A DNA stretch of 64,000 nucleotides from Anisakis pegreffii (Eukaryota > Nematoda > Chromadorea > Rhabditida > Anisakidae), in the NCBI GenBank assembly GCA_035041965.1, contig JAPYMA010000381.1, positions 1-64,000 of the forward strand, in the 5' to 3' direction. The notes beneath the pieces were generated by a model. That model was not told the DNA's origin and did not search any database. It saw nothing but the letters and a program-made list of their open reading frames with translations. The translations under genes and the position numbers were made by a program. Shown piece after piece: positions 39,401 through 57,197 of this stretch (position 1 is its first letter; every line of letters begins with the position of its first letter).

Positions 39401-42400
39401 TACACCGTCGTAGCATGGCAGGCGATATTTGCATTTGAGCTTTTTGGCGGCCGACAATGGTTTTGCACGAGTTGTCACGACTGGTGGAACGGCAATTTGC
39501 ATATACTTGGCTTCTTTCTCGTCCACCGGAGGTTGTTTCATTTTTTCGGCGCTCTTCTTGCCTTTCTTCGCCGACTTTTTGCCACGCTGTTGTTGCTGCT
39601 CCTCTTCATCGGCCGCAGCAAGCTCTTCGGCAGTTCCGGCTCCTTCAAGAAGTTTCGCACGTTCGTCGCCTGTCACCCGAACTTTCACTTGTTCTTTTCC
39701 GGAAGTTGGTGTTGGCTGTTGTTCGATGACTGCTTCGGCTCCTTTACTTGTTCGTTTCGAATCTTTCACTGGGATGCCGTAGTTTGCGTAGCAAGATTTA
39801 CGATATTTGCATCGTAAATGTACCGACAGTTCACTCTCTTTCATCGTATCAGCAATTGTCTTAATGGTTTCCACCTCAATTTGTGGCAACTTTCCGGTTG
39901 CATAGCATGATTTACGATATTTACAAGTCAATTTTCGCTCCTCTTCACTCATCTCACGACGAATCTCTTCTGTTTCGGCGTAGAATTCACTCAGAAGATT
40001 CTTTATCGCCGTCACAATGTGGTACTGTTGATCGATTTTGGGTACCTCACCGGTTTCATAGCAAGACTTACGATATTTGCATCGAAGCGCTATTGGTTTG
40101 TGTTCATCCTTGACCACCACTAGATGCTGAACGGTGAACGTGTCGCCGATAGGAGGTAGCACACCGCTTTCGTAGCAAGATTTACGAAATTTGCAGCGGT
40201 ATTTCAACGGTTGATGTTGTTCCTCTTTCTTGGTGATGTGCTTGATTTTGAAACCCTCAAATGGATCCGGTAGTGTACGATTGTGATAACATGATTTGCG
40301 ATATTTACAGCGCAACTTCTCTTCCAGAGTATCCAGCACGCCTTCAATATGAACTTCTTTAATTGTCGGTTTCTTTTCGACAATCTCCGATTCATCCGGT
40401 GGTGGCGGTATATAGCGAATTTCTCGGTGTGGTACTGAAAGTTGTGGTTTTTTGCGGATTTCGAAAGGTCTTTTCACCTTTGTGACGTTTTCGGGAATCT
40501 TTACGAATGGTTTTTCCTGCACTGCTTCCACTGGTTTTGTCTCCTTCTGAATTTCTTCTTCGACTTGTTGGGTGTCGGCCACCATTTGCACAACAATTGG
40601 TTCTTGTGTTTTGACACTTTCGACTGGTTTGACCTTTTTAGCCTTCGGTTCCTCTTTCTTAATCTCCTTGATCGGTGCAGGTGTAGCAGGTTTTTCATCT
40701 GTTTTAACTCGTTTTTGTGGTTCCTCTTTCTTGGGCTCTTTTCCTTCCGGTTTCTTTTCCTCTTCCTTTTCCTTTTTAGTTTCCATCTTGGCCGGTTTTG
40801 CCTTCTTTACTTTTTCGGTTGTTGTGACATTGACTGGTTTCGTTTTTTCTTTCTTCTCGATCGGTTTCTGTTTTTTGATTGTCTTTGAGGGCGGTGGCGT
40901 TGCTTCTGGTGGTGCTTCGGCTTCAGCAGCCACTTTTCTCTTTTTATCAACCGCTATTTTTGGTTTTTTCTCTAGAAGTTCATCTGGTTTAGGGGCAGTT
41001 GGTTTGAGTTTTTGTGGTTTGGCTCGTTTTTTCGTAGCAGGCATTTCCTTCTCAGCTACTTCTGGCATTTTCTCATCTGCCAATGTTATGTTTTCTTCGA
41101 GTTGCTTCTCCCCTGCAACATCTTCTACTTCTGGCAATTTCTCCTCTGCTGATGTTACGTTTTCTTCTAGTTGCTTCTCCTCTGGAACACCTCCTAGTTC
41201 TTCCTGTTCGGCCATCTCAGCGACTATTTTTGGTGGTTTAGTTGAAGTTGGTTCAGGTTCAAGCTGAGGAGCTTTGGCGGCCTTTTTGCTTGCCAGCTTA
41301 GATGCGGGTATAACGACACGTTTCTTTGGTGGTGGTGGAGGTGGCGGAGTTGGTAGAAGATGCTTAATTTCCGGATATTCCTTTGTTATGTTCACGTAAC
41401 AGCTCTTACGGTACTTGCAATGTACCTTAAGTTGTAATATGGTTTCAACTAACTTCTTGATGGGAGGTGATGCTGGTTGTTCGATCTCACTGAGATAATG
41501 TGGTGCAGTTCTGAGATCTGGTACAATGCCGGTCTCGTAGCAAGATTTACGATAATGGCACATGATTTCAAGTGGGATTGCCGCCTCTTCTTTATGGATC
41601 ACGTAGCGATACGTGAAGCGTTCCTCATGATCAATAAACGGTTTAATGCCACTCTCATAGCACGTCTTACGATACTTACAGTACAGCTTCTTGTGATCGT
41701 CGTCGAGTTGTGCGAAAGTAACATTCGCTATGCTCTCCTCACCGGGTGTGTGTACGTGTCTTACGATGAAACGATACATACGCATAAACCAGTTGTCACC
41801 GAAGTCAATTTTTGGCTTCTCACCGGTTTCATAGCATGACCGGCGATATTTGCATTCCAGTCGACGACGCATATCACGATCCGCTTCGCTTAGTTTCTTC
41901 TCAACGATAGCCATCTTCGGTTTCGATAGCTGTGCCACTTTTTCGATTCGTTTATCGATACGTTCCAACGCGATTTCGGCGATCTCTTTCACGCTTCGTT
42001 TCTTGTGTACATGCACCAAGTGTAGCTTTCCACGTCCAGACAACAGCGTACGATGTTTTTTGGTGGATGCTTCATATTGTTCTTGCTCATACTGTGTGCC
42101 AATCTCATCGTAACACGATTTGCGATATTTACAGAGAATCTTAATTTCGGCTTCACTCAACTCTTTCGTTTCAGTTTCGTCGCATGGTTCACGTTCCACT
42201 TTAGGTGCCACTTGTAGAGGCAAAACGCCAGTTTCATAGCATGATTTACGATATTTGCATAGAAGTTTTCGTTGTGGAACTGTTAACTGCGTTATAATGA
42301 TATGCTTACGTTTTGCCATCATTCGAGCATGCTTTCGTTGGAGTTTGATTTGCTCGAGGTGATGTCTTACTGGATGGTATTTATGATGTCCGTGAACTGG

Positions 42401-45400
42401 AGGCGTTTTGTTCTCGGATGCAATTATACTGTATTTACGATGTGGTTTTGCAGCAGTTGGAATTGCTTCTTCTGTTTCCTCGTCGCTCACTTCTGTTGAC
42501 GGTTCCTGCTTCTCCTCGTCGACAGTGGACGGCTCTTTTCGCGCTTTTTGTTTTCGTTTCTTTGACACAGTCTTAGGCTTGACTGTCTCTTCCTCACCGC
42601 CCTCGATTTTCACTTCCGATTCTTTAGGTTCTTGCTGAACTTTCGGTTTAACAGTGTCATCTTCAGTTGGTGCATGATTCATTGGGAGTTTTGCTTGTTG
42701 GATTTGTTTCTCCACTTCAATCCATTGTTCCGGTTCAGGAATTTCACCAGCTTCCTCCATATGTTCCAAATAGGTTTGTTCACCTGCGTGCTGTAGATAA
42801 CAACTCTTCCTGTAGTGACAACGAACCTTCAGTTCGGCCACACTTCGAGGCATCTCTTTCCATGGCATTTTCACTTCCGTTTTGTCCTCTTCCTTCGGTT
42901 TTGACCAGCGAAGCGTTGGCACAATTCCGGTCTCATAGCAAGATTTGCGATAGTGACACTTCATCTGAATCGGTATCAAGGCTTCGTGCTTCACCACCAT
43001 ATGCAAATAATTGAACTTTTCCTCAGCGCCGATCAACGGTTTCACCTTCGTAGCGTAACATGATTTGCGATACTTACAGAAGAGTTTCTTCTTGTATTCT
43101 TCATCTTTGTCGGACGTGGTGACATTTTCTGCAGCTGTCGTTTCATTAGTTGCTAGCATCGATGGTAGTGGAATGTATTCGATCATGAACTCATACAGAT
43201 CGGACACGATCCCGTAATAATGCGGTTGTTGCTGCACAATCGAAACGATTCCCGTCTCGTAACAAGATTTACGATATTTGCACTTCAACTGTTTGATACG
43301 CTTCTCTTCCAGTTCGTTCAGTTTCTTCTCCACTATCGCCATTTTTGGTTTTGGCCGTTGAGCGCCACGTTTCTCGCGTTCGTCAGCATGCTTCAGCGCA
43401 ATTTCGGCGATCTCCTTCAGTGTTCGCTTCTTGCGCACCTTTGTGCCATAGGCCATCATCGTGTTCTTAGCGGTCAAAACCCGATGAGTTTTTCGTGCTT
43501 TTTGCGCCGCCTTCTTGACACGCTCGTCGTAGCTAACTCCCAACACTTGTTCGTAGCATGATTTTCTATACTTGCAAAACACCTTCAACGCCAGATCATT
43601 GAGTGGTTCGCCGCTGTGTGATGGTGCTGGTGCTTGATGCTGCTGCCCAGCAGCATAGTGATGAGCGTTTTGCTGTATGGTTAAACACACTTCCCGAGGC
43701 GTCGCTAGCTGCTGCAGTGTTGTACGATAGAGTGTTTCCAATGGATGCTGGTCACTCGAATAGCACGATTTGCGATACTTGCACAGCATACGACGTTTAC
43801 GTAGCGGGAGACTGGATAGGTTGGGTAGATGCTTCTTATGAGCCATCGTAATGGCATGTTTTCGTTTAAGTTTCAAAATTTCCAGCTTTAGTTTACTGAT
43901 ACGTTTCTTGCGAGTTTTCTCGAGGTTCCTGTTGCGAGCATCTTCCTGCTCTGACGCTACAGTTTCGAGGGTATCGTCATTATCATCATCCACATCATCA
44001 TTATCGTCGCTGTCAGCACGCACTGATGCTGAAACAAAAAATCCTGGCGTCGATTCAGCGGCCGAATATTGGTTTCGTTGTTGCCTTTGGCGGTATTGAG
44101 CATGATTCTCCGAAGGAGTGTTCAGTGTTATTTGAGTTATAGGACGTTCGGCAGACGTAGGAGTATCTTGAAGCAGGATTTGGCTCACATCGTAGTCGTT
44201 ACAAAAGTAGATTAGATGCGGAATGGGGATGTTCCATTTGCCTTGATGCGTACACTTTGCGACACTTTGCACAATTCTGTTCACTTCGGTTCGTTTGTTG
44301 GTTTCACCTGAAATGTGAGGGTTATATTGAATGGATAAGATGTGCGCATAGGTTTAAAGAACAATGCGATAATGATGATAAGTGAAACTGAATGCGTTCT
44401 GATGATAAAATAATATTCGTTGGAAATTTGTGCAACGCACCGAACTGAATGAAAATCAACGGAGTGTGGTTGTTTTGCAGTAGAAGATTGTACAAAAATT
44501 GCATATCGTCCAAATGAAGCGGTTGATTTGTGATTATATTTGTCAATATAATCGTCAGATTGCCAAAATTGGTTTCGTTCATTATTCGCAAATGTATACT
44601 GGCCACATTGTAGAATGCATTCGGCACTTCATTCCACTGTTGTGCATCAGAGCTGAGCACTCGAAACGTTACGTTTCGATCGGTCTTTTCTGAAAATTTA
44701 TTGAAGTGAGGTGTTATTTATTTATTTATGGGAGTTCGAAGTCCCATCTCAATTGTTTTTGTATGGCTGCGAGGCAAAGTTGGTCAGAATTTTTAGATTT
44801 CATGAGAAGAATGTTGATATGAATTTTTATTTGGAAAATTTCGAGCTGTTCGACGTTATCAGTTGAAATGAAATATTTCGTAATCATAGAAAATTTTTTG
44901 ATAGATTAACGACGATCAAAAAATGCACTAACCGTTGAAATGAAAATTTAGTTTTTGTGTTGGTAACAGTCGTCGAATGAAATGCGAGTATTTGTTTAGT
45001 GAAGATGAGTGATTTTGTTGGCTGTGTTCAGCGATGAGCACGATTGGTGTTGACGTGCTAGCATCGCCATTCGCTTAAAATTCATTCCTCTGAAGATCTC
45101 AATCAAAAAAAAGATTCCAAAGCAATTTTTTTCCACATTCAATGGTCACATGTGCATCGTTTCGCAAGTAAGCAACAAACCATTAAATATGTCATTAGAT
45201 ATGTTTTTTCTCAAGTAACCAACAAACCGTTCAAACTTTCATTCAGTTTTTCACTCATTGTTGTGCAATGAAACATGTTGAAAACCTATTCTGAAAGCGA
45301 TTCATTTTGGAAACAGACAGAAATCTCAGGCGAAGATTTTTCTGAACGATCCTGGCTGCATTCAATCGTTTTTTTTTGGGCAGTCGATGTGTTTTGAAAG

Positions 45401-48400
45401 ATTCTGAATTGTGGTCCGTTTTGGCTACTAGTAACGGAGATTTTGAAATACTCAGAAGATTTCTGCTCGGAACAACAGCGATTGAAACATGCGAGTGGTG
45501 AGGAGGATTCGAGATTGAAGTAATCTTAGCTAATAGAATTTAATTTAGCATCATCGTTGATGAATCTTTAGTCTAATCATAAGCTTTTCTGGGTTCGTTA
45601 GTGAAACATTGTTTCGATTTAGAGTTGAATGAATCTGTAGGGTGCATTTGGATTATTCGACATGACAAGTAAATAATTTGATTGTATCACTTCTACCTGA
45701 TGTGGGAGAATATTGGATCAGAAGAAGAAAATAGCAGCACAGTAGAGGAATGGCGAAAATGCTTCGTTGCACAGAATGTGTTGTAGAAATCATTTTGTTG
45801 TTGTTATTGTTTTTTCGTATTGATTAGTTCAGCAGTTGATAGTAGTCAAGTTGATGGCGAATAAATGCCATTTAATATCAGATAATAACAATTACTTATC
45901 TAAAATGATTCGTTTATAAGTGATAGCAGTAATTAAAAAAACAACGAATACAGGTCGATGAGTGATAATTGAATGCTCGGATCGAGTTTGTTCGATTTGG
46001 TTGATGATGATAATGATGACTGAGATTGTTGTGGATGTTGGGCTGGATGGTGCCGGCCGTAGTGGAGATTGAAGCTCGTTGGCACTAACTGAGACCAATC
46101 GAAATCAGCACCCGAATACGAACCCCTTTGTGCACAGCTTCAACTTCAGTTTTGTGGGCTGGCTGTGAGATTTCTTTTGAGACTAACGTTAAAGACTAAC
46201 GTGTGTTTCTTTATGACTGAAACAAATAAATATTAGCACCAGAGTGAAGATATCTTTTCATCTCGTGTTACTTGATACTCGCTAGCCGATTTCTCTGTTA
46301 CTTTAGAACTTGAAATCGCTGTGAAGCAGCAGCCATACATCCACCATTCTTCGTGTATTCTTTAAGCATTTCATTGCGCATTGTTCTCACTATTACAATT
46401 GCAACAACAGCAGTAACAGCAATGCATCGCCATCTTGTGTGTGTTCTTTAATTTCATTTTGTTGGATTTCGTCTTCCGTTGTTTGCCTGCGATATATCCA
46501 TCAAGCGTATTTAAGTTTTATTATTTATCTACCTTGATCACCACTCACTCTCCAATTCTCTTTCTCTCTTTATCAGTTTATTCAGCAGTAGCAGCAGCAG
46601 TAGCTCAATCTTCTCAGACTTTATCAACCTACAGCGAGCTGGTGGTGGTCTATTTTCGCATACACCGAAAACATCACTAGACTCACTCATAAATTACTCT
46701 GCGTGTTTGTGTGCTACACGATATTTTTTGAAACATTACTTTATGGCTGAGCTTGTTTGCTTGCATATTTCTTGCACACCGTGCTGCTTAGACGTATTCA
46801 GTTGTATTACGGTGTAACTAGATAAGACAATAAACGATACAATGAGAGGTGATCACGGCTGATTGCTATTGTCGGAAGAGTTACTATGAAAATCGTTTTT
46901 AGTGCCCATATGAGGCAAAATTTTCATTAGACTTTTTGCTTTCATGAGGCAATTTTTTAGCTGGATCTTTAACATGAAACTAGGATTTTGTTATGACCTG
47001 TAATAACTCTTATCAGACAGAGACAGTTGTTCTTGAAAAAGCGTTTTTATTGTGCTTGTGATAAAGTTGTTCGTTTGAAGCATTTCTTTTTCCGATCTCG
47101 ATTTAATTTTTAGCAAGCTTGTTGGTTTTTATTTGGTTGCACTTTAAGTGAAGTTATTTTTTACGGTGTGTGGCGAAATGTATAAACACTGTGTATGTGT
47201 ATTCTTTGCTGGAAACGCACTGAAAGCTTATGGAGTCTAAGTTTGGAGGTGATGAAATGAAGTGATAATGTGTGGTGCATTTGGGTGGTTGTTGGAAGCG
47301 TGGGTAGATATTGGATCGATCGTACTTTTATTGTGTACTAATGAATTGGGTAGATGAGAGAGAATTGAGAATTTTGTAATATTGAAGCAAATATTTAAGG
47401 CGAAAAAATTGTTGGAACATCAACGTGCAAAAGAACGTAAGCGTGAGGAAAAGGAACTGAAAGCAAGAGAAGAACGCTTGAGACGTGCCAAAGAGGAACG
47501 TGAGAAGGCTGCCAAGGAAGAAAGTGAACGGGAACAACAGGTAATAATAATAATAATAATAATGCTCGTTATCATTGATGATAATAATACTAGTCATGAT
47601 AATGGATCCAAGAGTGATATCAATCAATCATAATGATAATTATAAATAACAACTGTAAGAACAATAGTGGTAATAACTCTCAGCTTGATTAATGGAGCGT
47701 TGAGAGTGAATTGACCCAAAATGACTTCTTGAATTGAATTATGATAGTAATAATACTAATGGAATGATGGAAGGAGCCGAAGTGATATGAACTCTGTAAG
47801 CTCTACCAATAGTTTTTCGATTTCGATATGCTCGAGATTTTCATTTGAATGCACACACGCACACACCTGACATTGTGTAGTGCTAATAAATCACAAGTGC
47901 AGTGATTTGTCATTTGACTCATTCGAATTTACGATTGGATACAGCCAATAAAAATCGATGTTTTTGGTGGTGTTGGAGGAATTGAATTTAGTTTGAGAAA
48001 ATAAATGTTCATAATTCTAATGGATTGACGAGTGAAAAATGCACGTCTTGAACATGTGTTCCATTAAACTAAACAAGCAAGCGAATTGAATTTATGAAGT
48101 CTTTTTATTAATCGTTTCTCGTTTCTTTTCGTCTTGTTTGTTCCATTTTATCGGAGTTTGTCAACTGTTGAATTGCGATGGGATTGAAATTGAATTTGAT
48201 TTTACTTGCTTCCCTTCCATCATTAAGCGGAAATGAAGAGTAGGCGAAGCTTAAGCCCATAGCGAACAGAGAGTACGAATGTTGTACGAATAAATGCTCA
48301 TCTATTTCTAGTTCGTCGGATAAATCTTTGCAAATCTATGCAGATAAGTATCAAAAATGAGAAATCCAACTTGTGTTTTAACATACTATCAATCAGTCGA

Positions 48401-49189
48401 AGGAAATACCCAATGTGGATGTAAAATTACTTCATCGAAATAGGGCAATTTGACACGATAAATTTGTAATCTTTAATGTTTTCACAATAGAGTAGCGTCA
48501 ATGAGGTGTTTCAAATTTCAAACATGAGAATCGTTTGAACTGTTAGAAGATTTTGACGGTCGCTCTAGTTCATAGAAATTTTCTGAAGGATTTCGGTGAT
48601 GCTGCTGGTGCGGGTGGTTTCGGAGCTGGTGGTATACCGCCTGGCTTCGATCAAATATTCAAAGACCCCGAAATCTTGACGCTCATCAAAGATCCAGCCG
48701 TAATGGCCGCCTACACGGACATCATGAAAGATCCGGCGAATATGGCCAAACATATGAGTAATCCAAAAGTGCTGAAGTTGTTCGAGAAACTTGGCGGTCT
48801 TACGGGTGCATTCCCGGCTGGAATGACACCACCAACGGTTTGTGGCGTTGATTACTTCGGAGAAGATGATTGAATGTTATCAGAAGAAACGTTTTCTTGT
48901 TGAAAGTAATAGTGTAAAGATGGAGGAATCTTTGACCAATGGAAGAATGTTCAGTATCAATTGCTTCTGAAAACTTCGATTTGCGATCAAACAGATAGAA
49001 TTTATTTAGAGATAAGCACATATTTGAGATTTTTAACTTGCTGTTTGGAGAGGAGATGTCAATGGCGTAGGTAAGTAAGTGGTAAGAGCGATTGACCAGT
49101 GATCAAGTGTGAAATGATTTCAGGCTGGTGCAGGATCTACTTCAACCGCTCCACCTTCAAGCAAGGTGCCTGAGCCAGATCTTGATTGA
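36483..49189 (+). CDS. hip-1: Hsc70-interacting protein Hip (ST13 homologue)
   Basis: Hip is a cytosolic co-chaperone that binds the ATPase domain of Hsc70 and stabilises its ADP state. Nine exons: 36483-36592, 36677-36848, 36975-37041, 37365-37449, 37599-37709, 37911-38013, 47400-47540, 48589-48837, 49124-49189 (TGA), giving 367 residues; human Hip has 369. The N-terminal dimerisation segment ([20 protein letters not shown]) is followed by an acidic linker. Three TPRs lie at ~115-230 ([40 protein letters not shown]), then a charged helix ([20 protein letters not shown]). The C-terminal DP domain reads [20 protein letters not shown]. The GGMP repeats of the mammalian protein are replaced by a short Gly-rich stretch. 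Intron 6 (38014-47399) is 9.4 kb and contains another gene on the opposite strand. Four acceptors end in AAG. Confidence 0.96.
39191..46084 (-). CDS. Giant [14 protein letters not shown] repeat protein, 5' end missing
   Basis: Four exons join in phase: 45952-46084, 44933-45073, 44441-44689 and a huge terminal exon 39191-44307 (TAG), encoding at least 1,879 residues. I know no family for it. After ~170 residues of ordinary sequence it carries 17 copies of C-[KH]-[YF]-R-[KR]-[ST]-C-Y plus one diverged copy (CKYRLPCY, near 39415). Most are followed by ETG or ESG, a hydrophobic pair and a Pro. Spacers are 30-130 residues; two long ones (42300-42780 and 40440-41350) are low-complexity Lys/Glu/Pro. 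Modules 1-6 and 7-12 are copies of one block. Many N-x-S/T sequons (NETT, NVTF, NITK, NRTL) suggest passage through the secretory pathway, with the cysteine pairs as short disulphide loops; metal binding is an alternative. No signal peptide was found, since the first exon is missing. The whole visible gene lies inside hip-1 intron 6. Confidence 0.88.
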
Positions 49190-49362
49190 TTGATTGATGA
49201 TTGAGCGAGGACAAAGTAGCAGTTTGCTGAATATGATGATAAAGATTGTTTATATTGTTTAGCTTTTGTTACCGGTTATGGATTGTTTGTGTTTATGCTT
49301 GATTTTAAACGTAAGAATATCGTCCGCATAGTGTTTGTTATGTGTTATGTTTTGGAATGTTT

Positions 49363-49368
49363 AATAAA
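49363..49368 (+). promoter_or_regulatory. Likely polyadenylation signal of hip-1
   Basis: AATAAA lies 174 bases after the hip-1 stop codon and 140 bases before the XPB stop codon of the convergent gene, so the two 3' ends are packed closely. Confidence 0.6.
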
Positions 49369-49507
49369 TTGTTCAGTCTTCACATTTCTTTTCACAGAAC
49401 AAAAACAAATTTATGCATATTATTCACATACGAGTACACAACAATGAAATATTAAGTGCAACAATTGGAACCGAAATTTTAACAAAAAGAAGTATTTGTT
49501 CATTTGA

Positions 49508-54990
<5,483 letters not shown>

Positions 54991-57197
54991 CTTGATAACA
55001 TAATATACTCAACGAATGAGATCACGCCAGTATTGCGAAGAAAACTGTTCAGTCCGTTTATGAACATTTAAAATTCGTTGAAAAAAATTGGATCGAAAAT
55101 TGAAACGCATCATTGTGGTTTGGCGGATAATCTCATTTGCACTGACAATGAGATAGTGTGAAATGAATCTTAACGAGATAAATGAATAAGTACCAATTAT
55201 AACCGTCCCCACTTCAAAAGCATCATTTTCCAGCTGATATCACTGCCCAATAAATCATCGTATAAATCAGTAATGAAAAGGTGACTGCAAATCAAAATGA
55301 CCTACACTACAGTAGCTACTGAGAAATCGTAATAAACAGCCAATCACTGGCGAGGAACTTCAGTGGTACATACAGTAGCCACTGAGAGGTCGTATTGATC
55401 AGCCAATCACTGGCGAGCAGCTACAGTAACCACTGAGAGATCCTACTGAACAGCCAATCACTGGCGAGGAACTTCAGTGGTACATACAGTAACCACTGAG
55501 AGGTCGTACTGATCAGCCAATCACTGGCGAGGAACTACAGTGGTACATAGACAACGGTAATGGCTTTCGAACCATGATTTGCATGAACAATACGATGAAG
55601 TGACACAAACAGAAGTAAAACTTTATTGCCTCATTCATTCGACACTTACAATAAACTCACTGAGAGAGGAAGGGACAGAGCGAGTGAGAGAAACAGCGAG
55701 CTTTAGGCAGAGTCCGCAATATGATTCGAAACGAACGGAAAAAAAATTCGAAACCCGCCGATAGTTACTTCGAGTAACGTCACTTAACGTATATGTGAAA
55801 CGAACATACACAAAATTCATAAGTTTAATTACGAGCTAAACCCTAAACGGGCTATAAATCACTCAATTTCATATGAATTCTTCAAAAGAAGCTTAACAGA
55901 ATGACTTTACGAGAAACAAAAGAAAAACACAAAAAAAAACATTATCATAAACCAGGCTGAGCCTTCAAAAATTTCAAATAAAACGTTCATCAACGAAGAT
56001 GACAAAAAGAATCAAAACTCCAACGGAACATTCGGAATTAGAAAAAAATTCGACTCGGTTGGTTATCACTGAGAACTTTTGAAGCGACTTGTGAGGCATC
56101 CGGTAAAATATGTGAAAAGAATACGTTTTGACTCAAGAGAACCATTCAAACTAAACTACTGAATTTGCTTTCGAAATTATTTCACTTTGAAAATTACGTT
56201 ATTTTAATTGGAACATTTTCAGAACGATTGAGTGGTATTTCATCAAAAGTATTTCAAACATATGAAAGGATTCAATTTAACAAGAAAAATTAGCGATAAT
56301 CTTTGCAACAGCGATCGTTTACGCTCTATGCTACACAAACCTCATCAGTCTTGTCTGAGAAAGTCAAAAATACAAAAAACTTTTTTCGGTAATTTAGGTG
56401 GCGGCGATTCAATATCGGTGGAACTCTTCAAAACTTTAACAAAGTATTCGTAATAATTCCAATCATCGTGATGCATTCAAAACAATAATTTGTAACCAAA
56501 ATGGTTATTCACTCCTGTTCAAAATGATGAGATTCAATATCCAAGTAAACGATTGGATGAATTCAGACTTGCACAGAATTCGATTCTGAATTTGAAATTA
56601 TAATTTCATTTCCATGAATCAAACAAAAACAATAACACAATTATTCTCTTCTGTTGATCATTCCATTCCAGTAGGCAAAACACGAATATCACATATGCAA
56701 AATGCAAAAGTAATTTACAAAGATAGAACAAACATCTTCACTTTTTTTTGCTTAGCACAGATTTCCTTCTTTTTTTTTTTGCTGATGGAATTGAACAGTA
56801 CATAACAGATGAAGAGATAGACACATGACATTGGGCAGTATTATAATCATTTGAACTTTTTTGGTTTCAAAACAAGAATTAACAACAATAATTCATCGAT
56901 GAATTTGGGAAACTTTCAACATTCCGAGATAAATAGAAGAAACGAGATTGGGAAACGGTAGGAGTTGTTGCTTTTTTAGCACATTAGCAAACGATTCGAA
57001 GATTTGAAGAATAGTCAGAATATGACTGAAAAAAAAGAACATATTCCGGCTAGACAATCGCCAACTGTGATAAATTGGAAAGGATCTTTCGAAAGAGCAC
57101 GCACGCAGTTTTCAACAACAATAAATGTAAAATGGACTGTTTCGACAACAGATCATTGAATCTCCTGGGAACGATAGCGCACGAGAATGTTTCATAT
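54991..57197. other. Intergenic between XPB and PAN2
   Basis: This contains the XPB 5' flank, a minisatellite at 55300-55560 and AT-rich sequence expected to include the PAN2 3' UTR. No gene is supported; the open frame 55579-55764 (+) is Arg/Glu-rich by composition and has no homology I can name. Confidence 0.5.
55300..55560. repeat. 63/51-bp alternating minisatellite
   Basis: AGCCAATCACTGGCGAG occurs at 55338, 55401, 55452 and 55515, with spacings of 63, 51 and 63 bases. Between copies run CAGTGGTACATACAGTA and CACTGAGAGGTCGTA. The short unit lacks the TGGTACATA segment, so the array is built of a 114-base pair of units. It sits about 310 bases upstream of the XPB start codon. Confidence 0.9.

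Noticed and set aside
39305..43561. Several long plus-strand open frames (for example 39305-39817 and 40572-41267) opposite the CKYRKSCY gene
   Set aside because: They are antisense reflections of the repeat exon: the Lys/Glu-rich minus-strand frame leaves the plus strand free of stops, giving Phe/Ser/Leu-rich nonsense.
45892..46098. Alternative minus-strand frame with a run of Ile residues that looks like a membrane segment
   Set aside because: Only the frame beginning at 46084 joins the next exon in phase; the Ile run comes from reading cat/atc repeats in the wrong frame.
55300..55560. Regularly spaced repeats resembling a CRISPR array
   Set aside because: The spacers are themselves repeats and the setting is a eukaryotic genome; it is a minisatellite.
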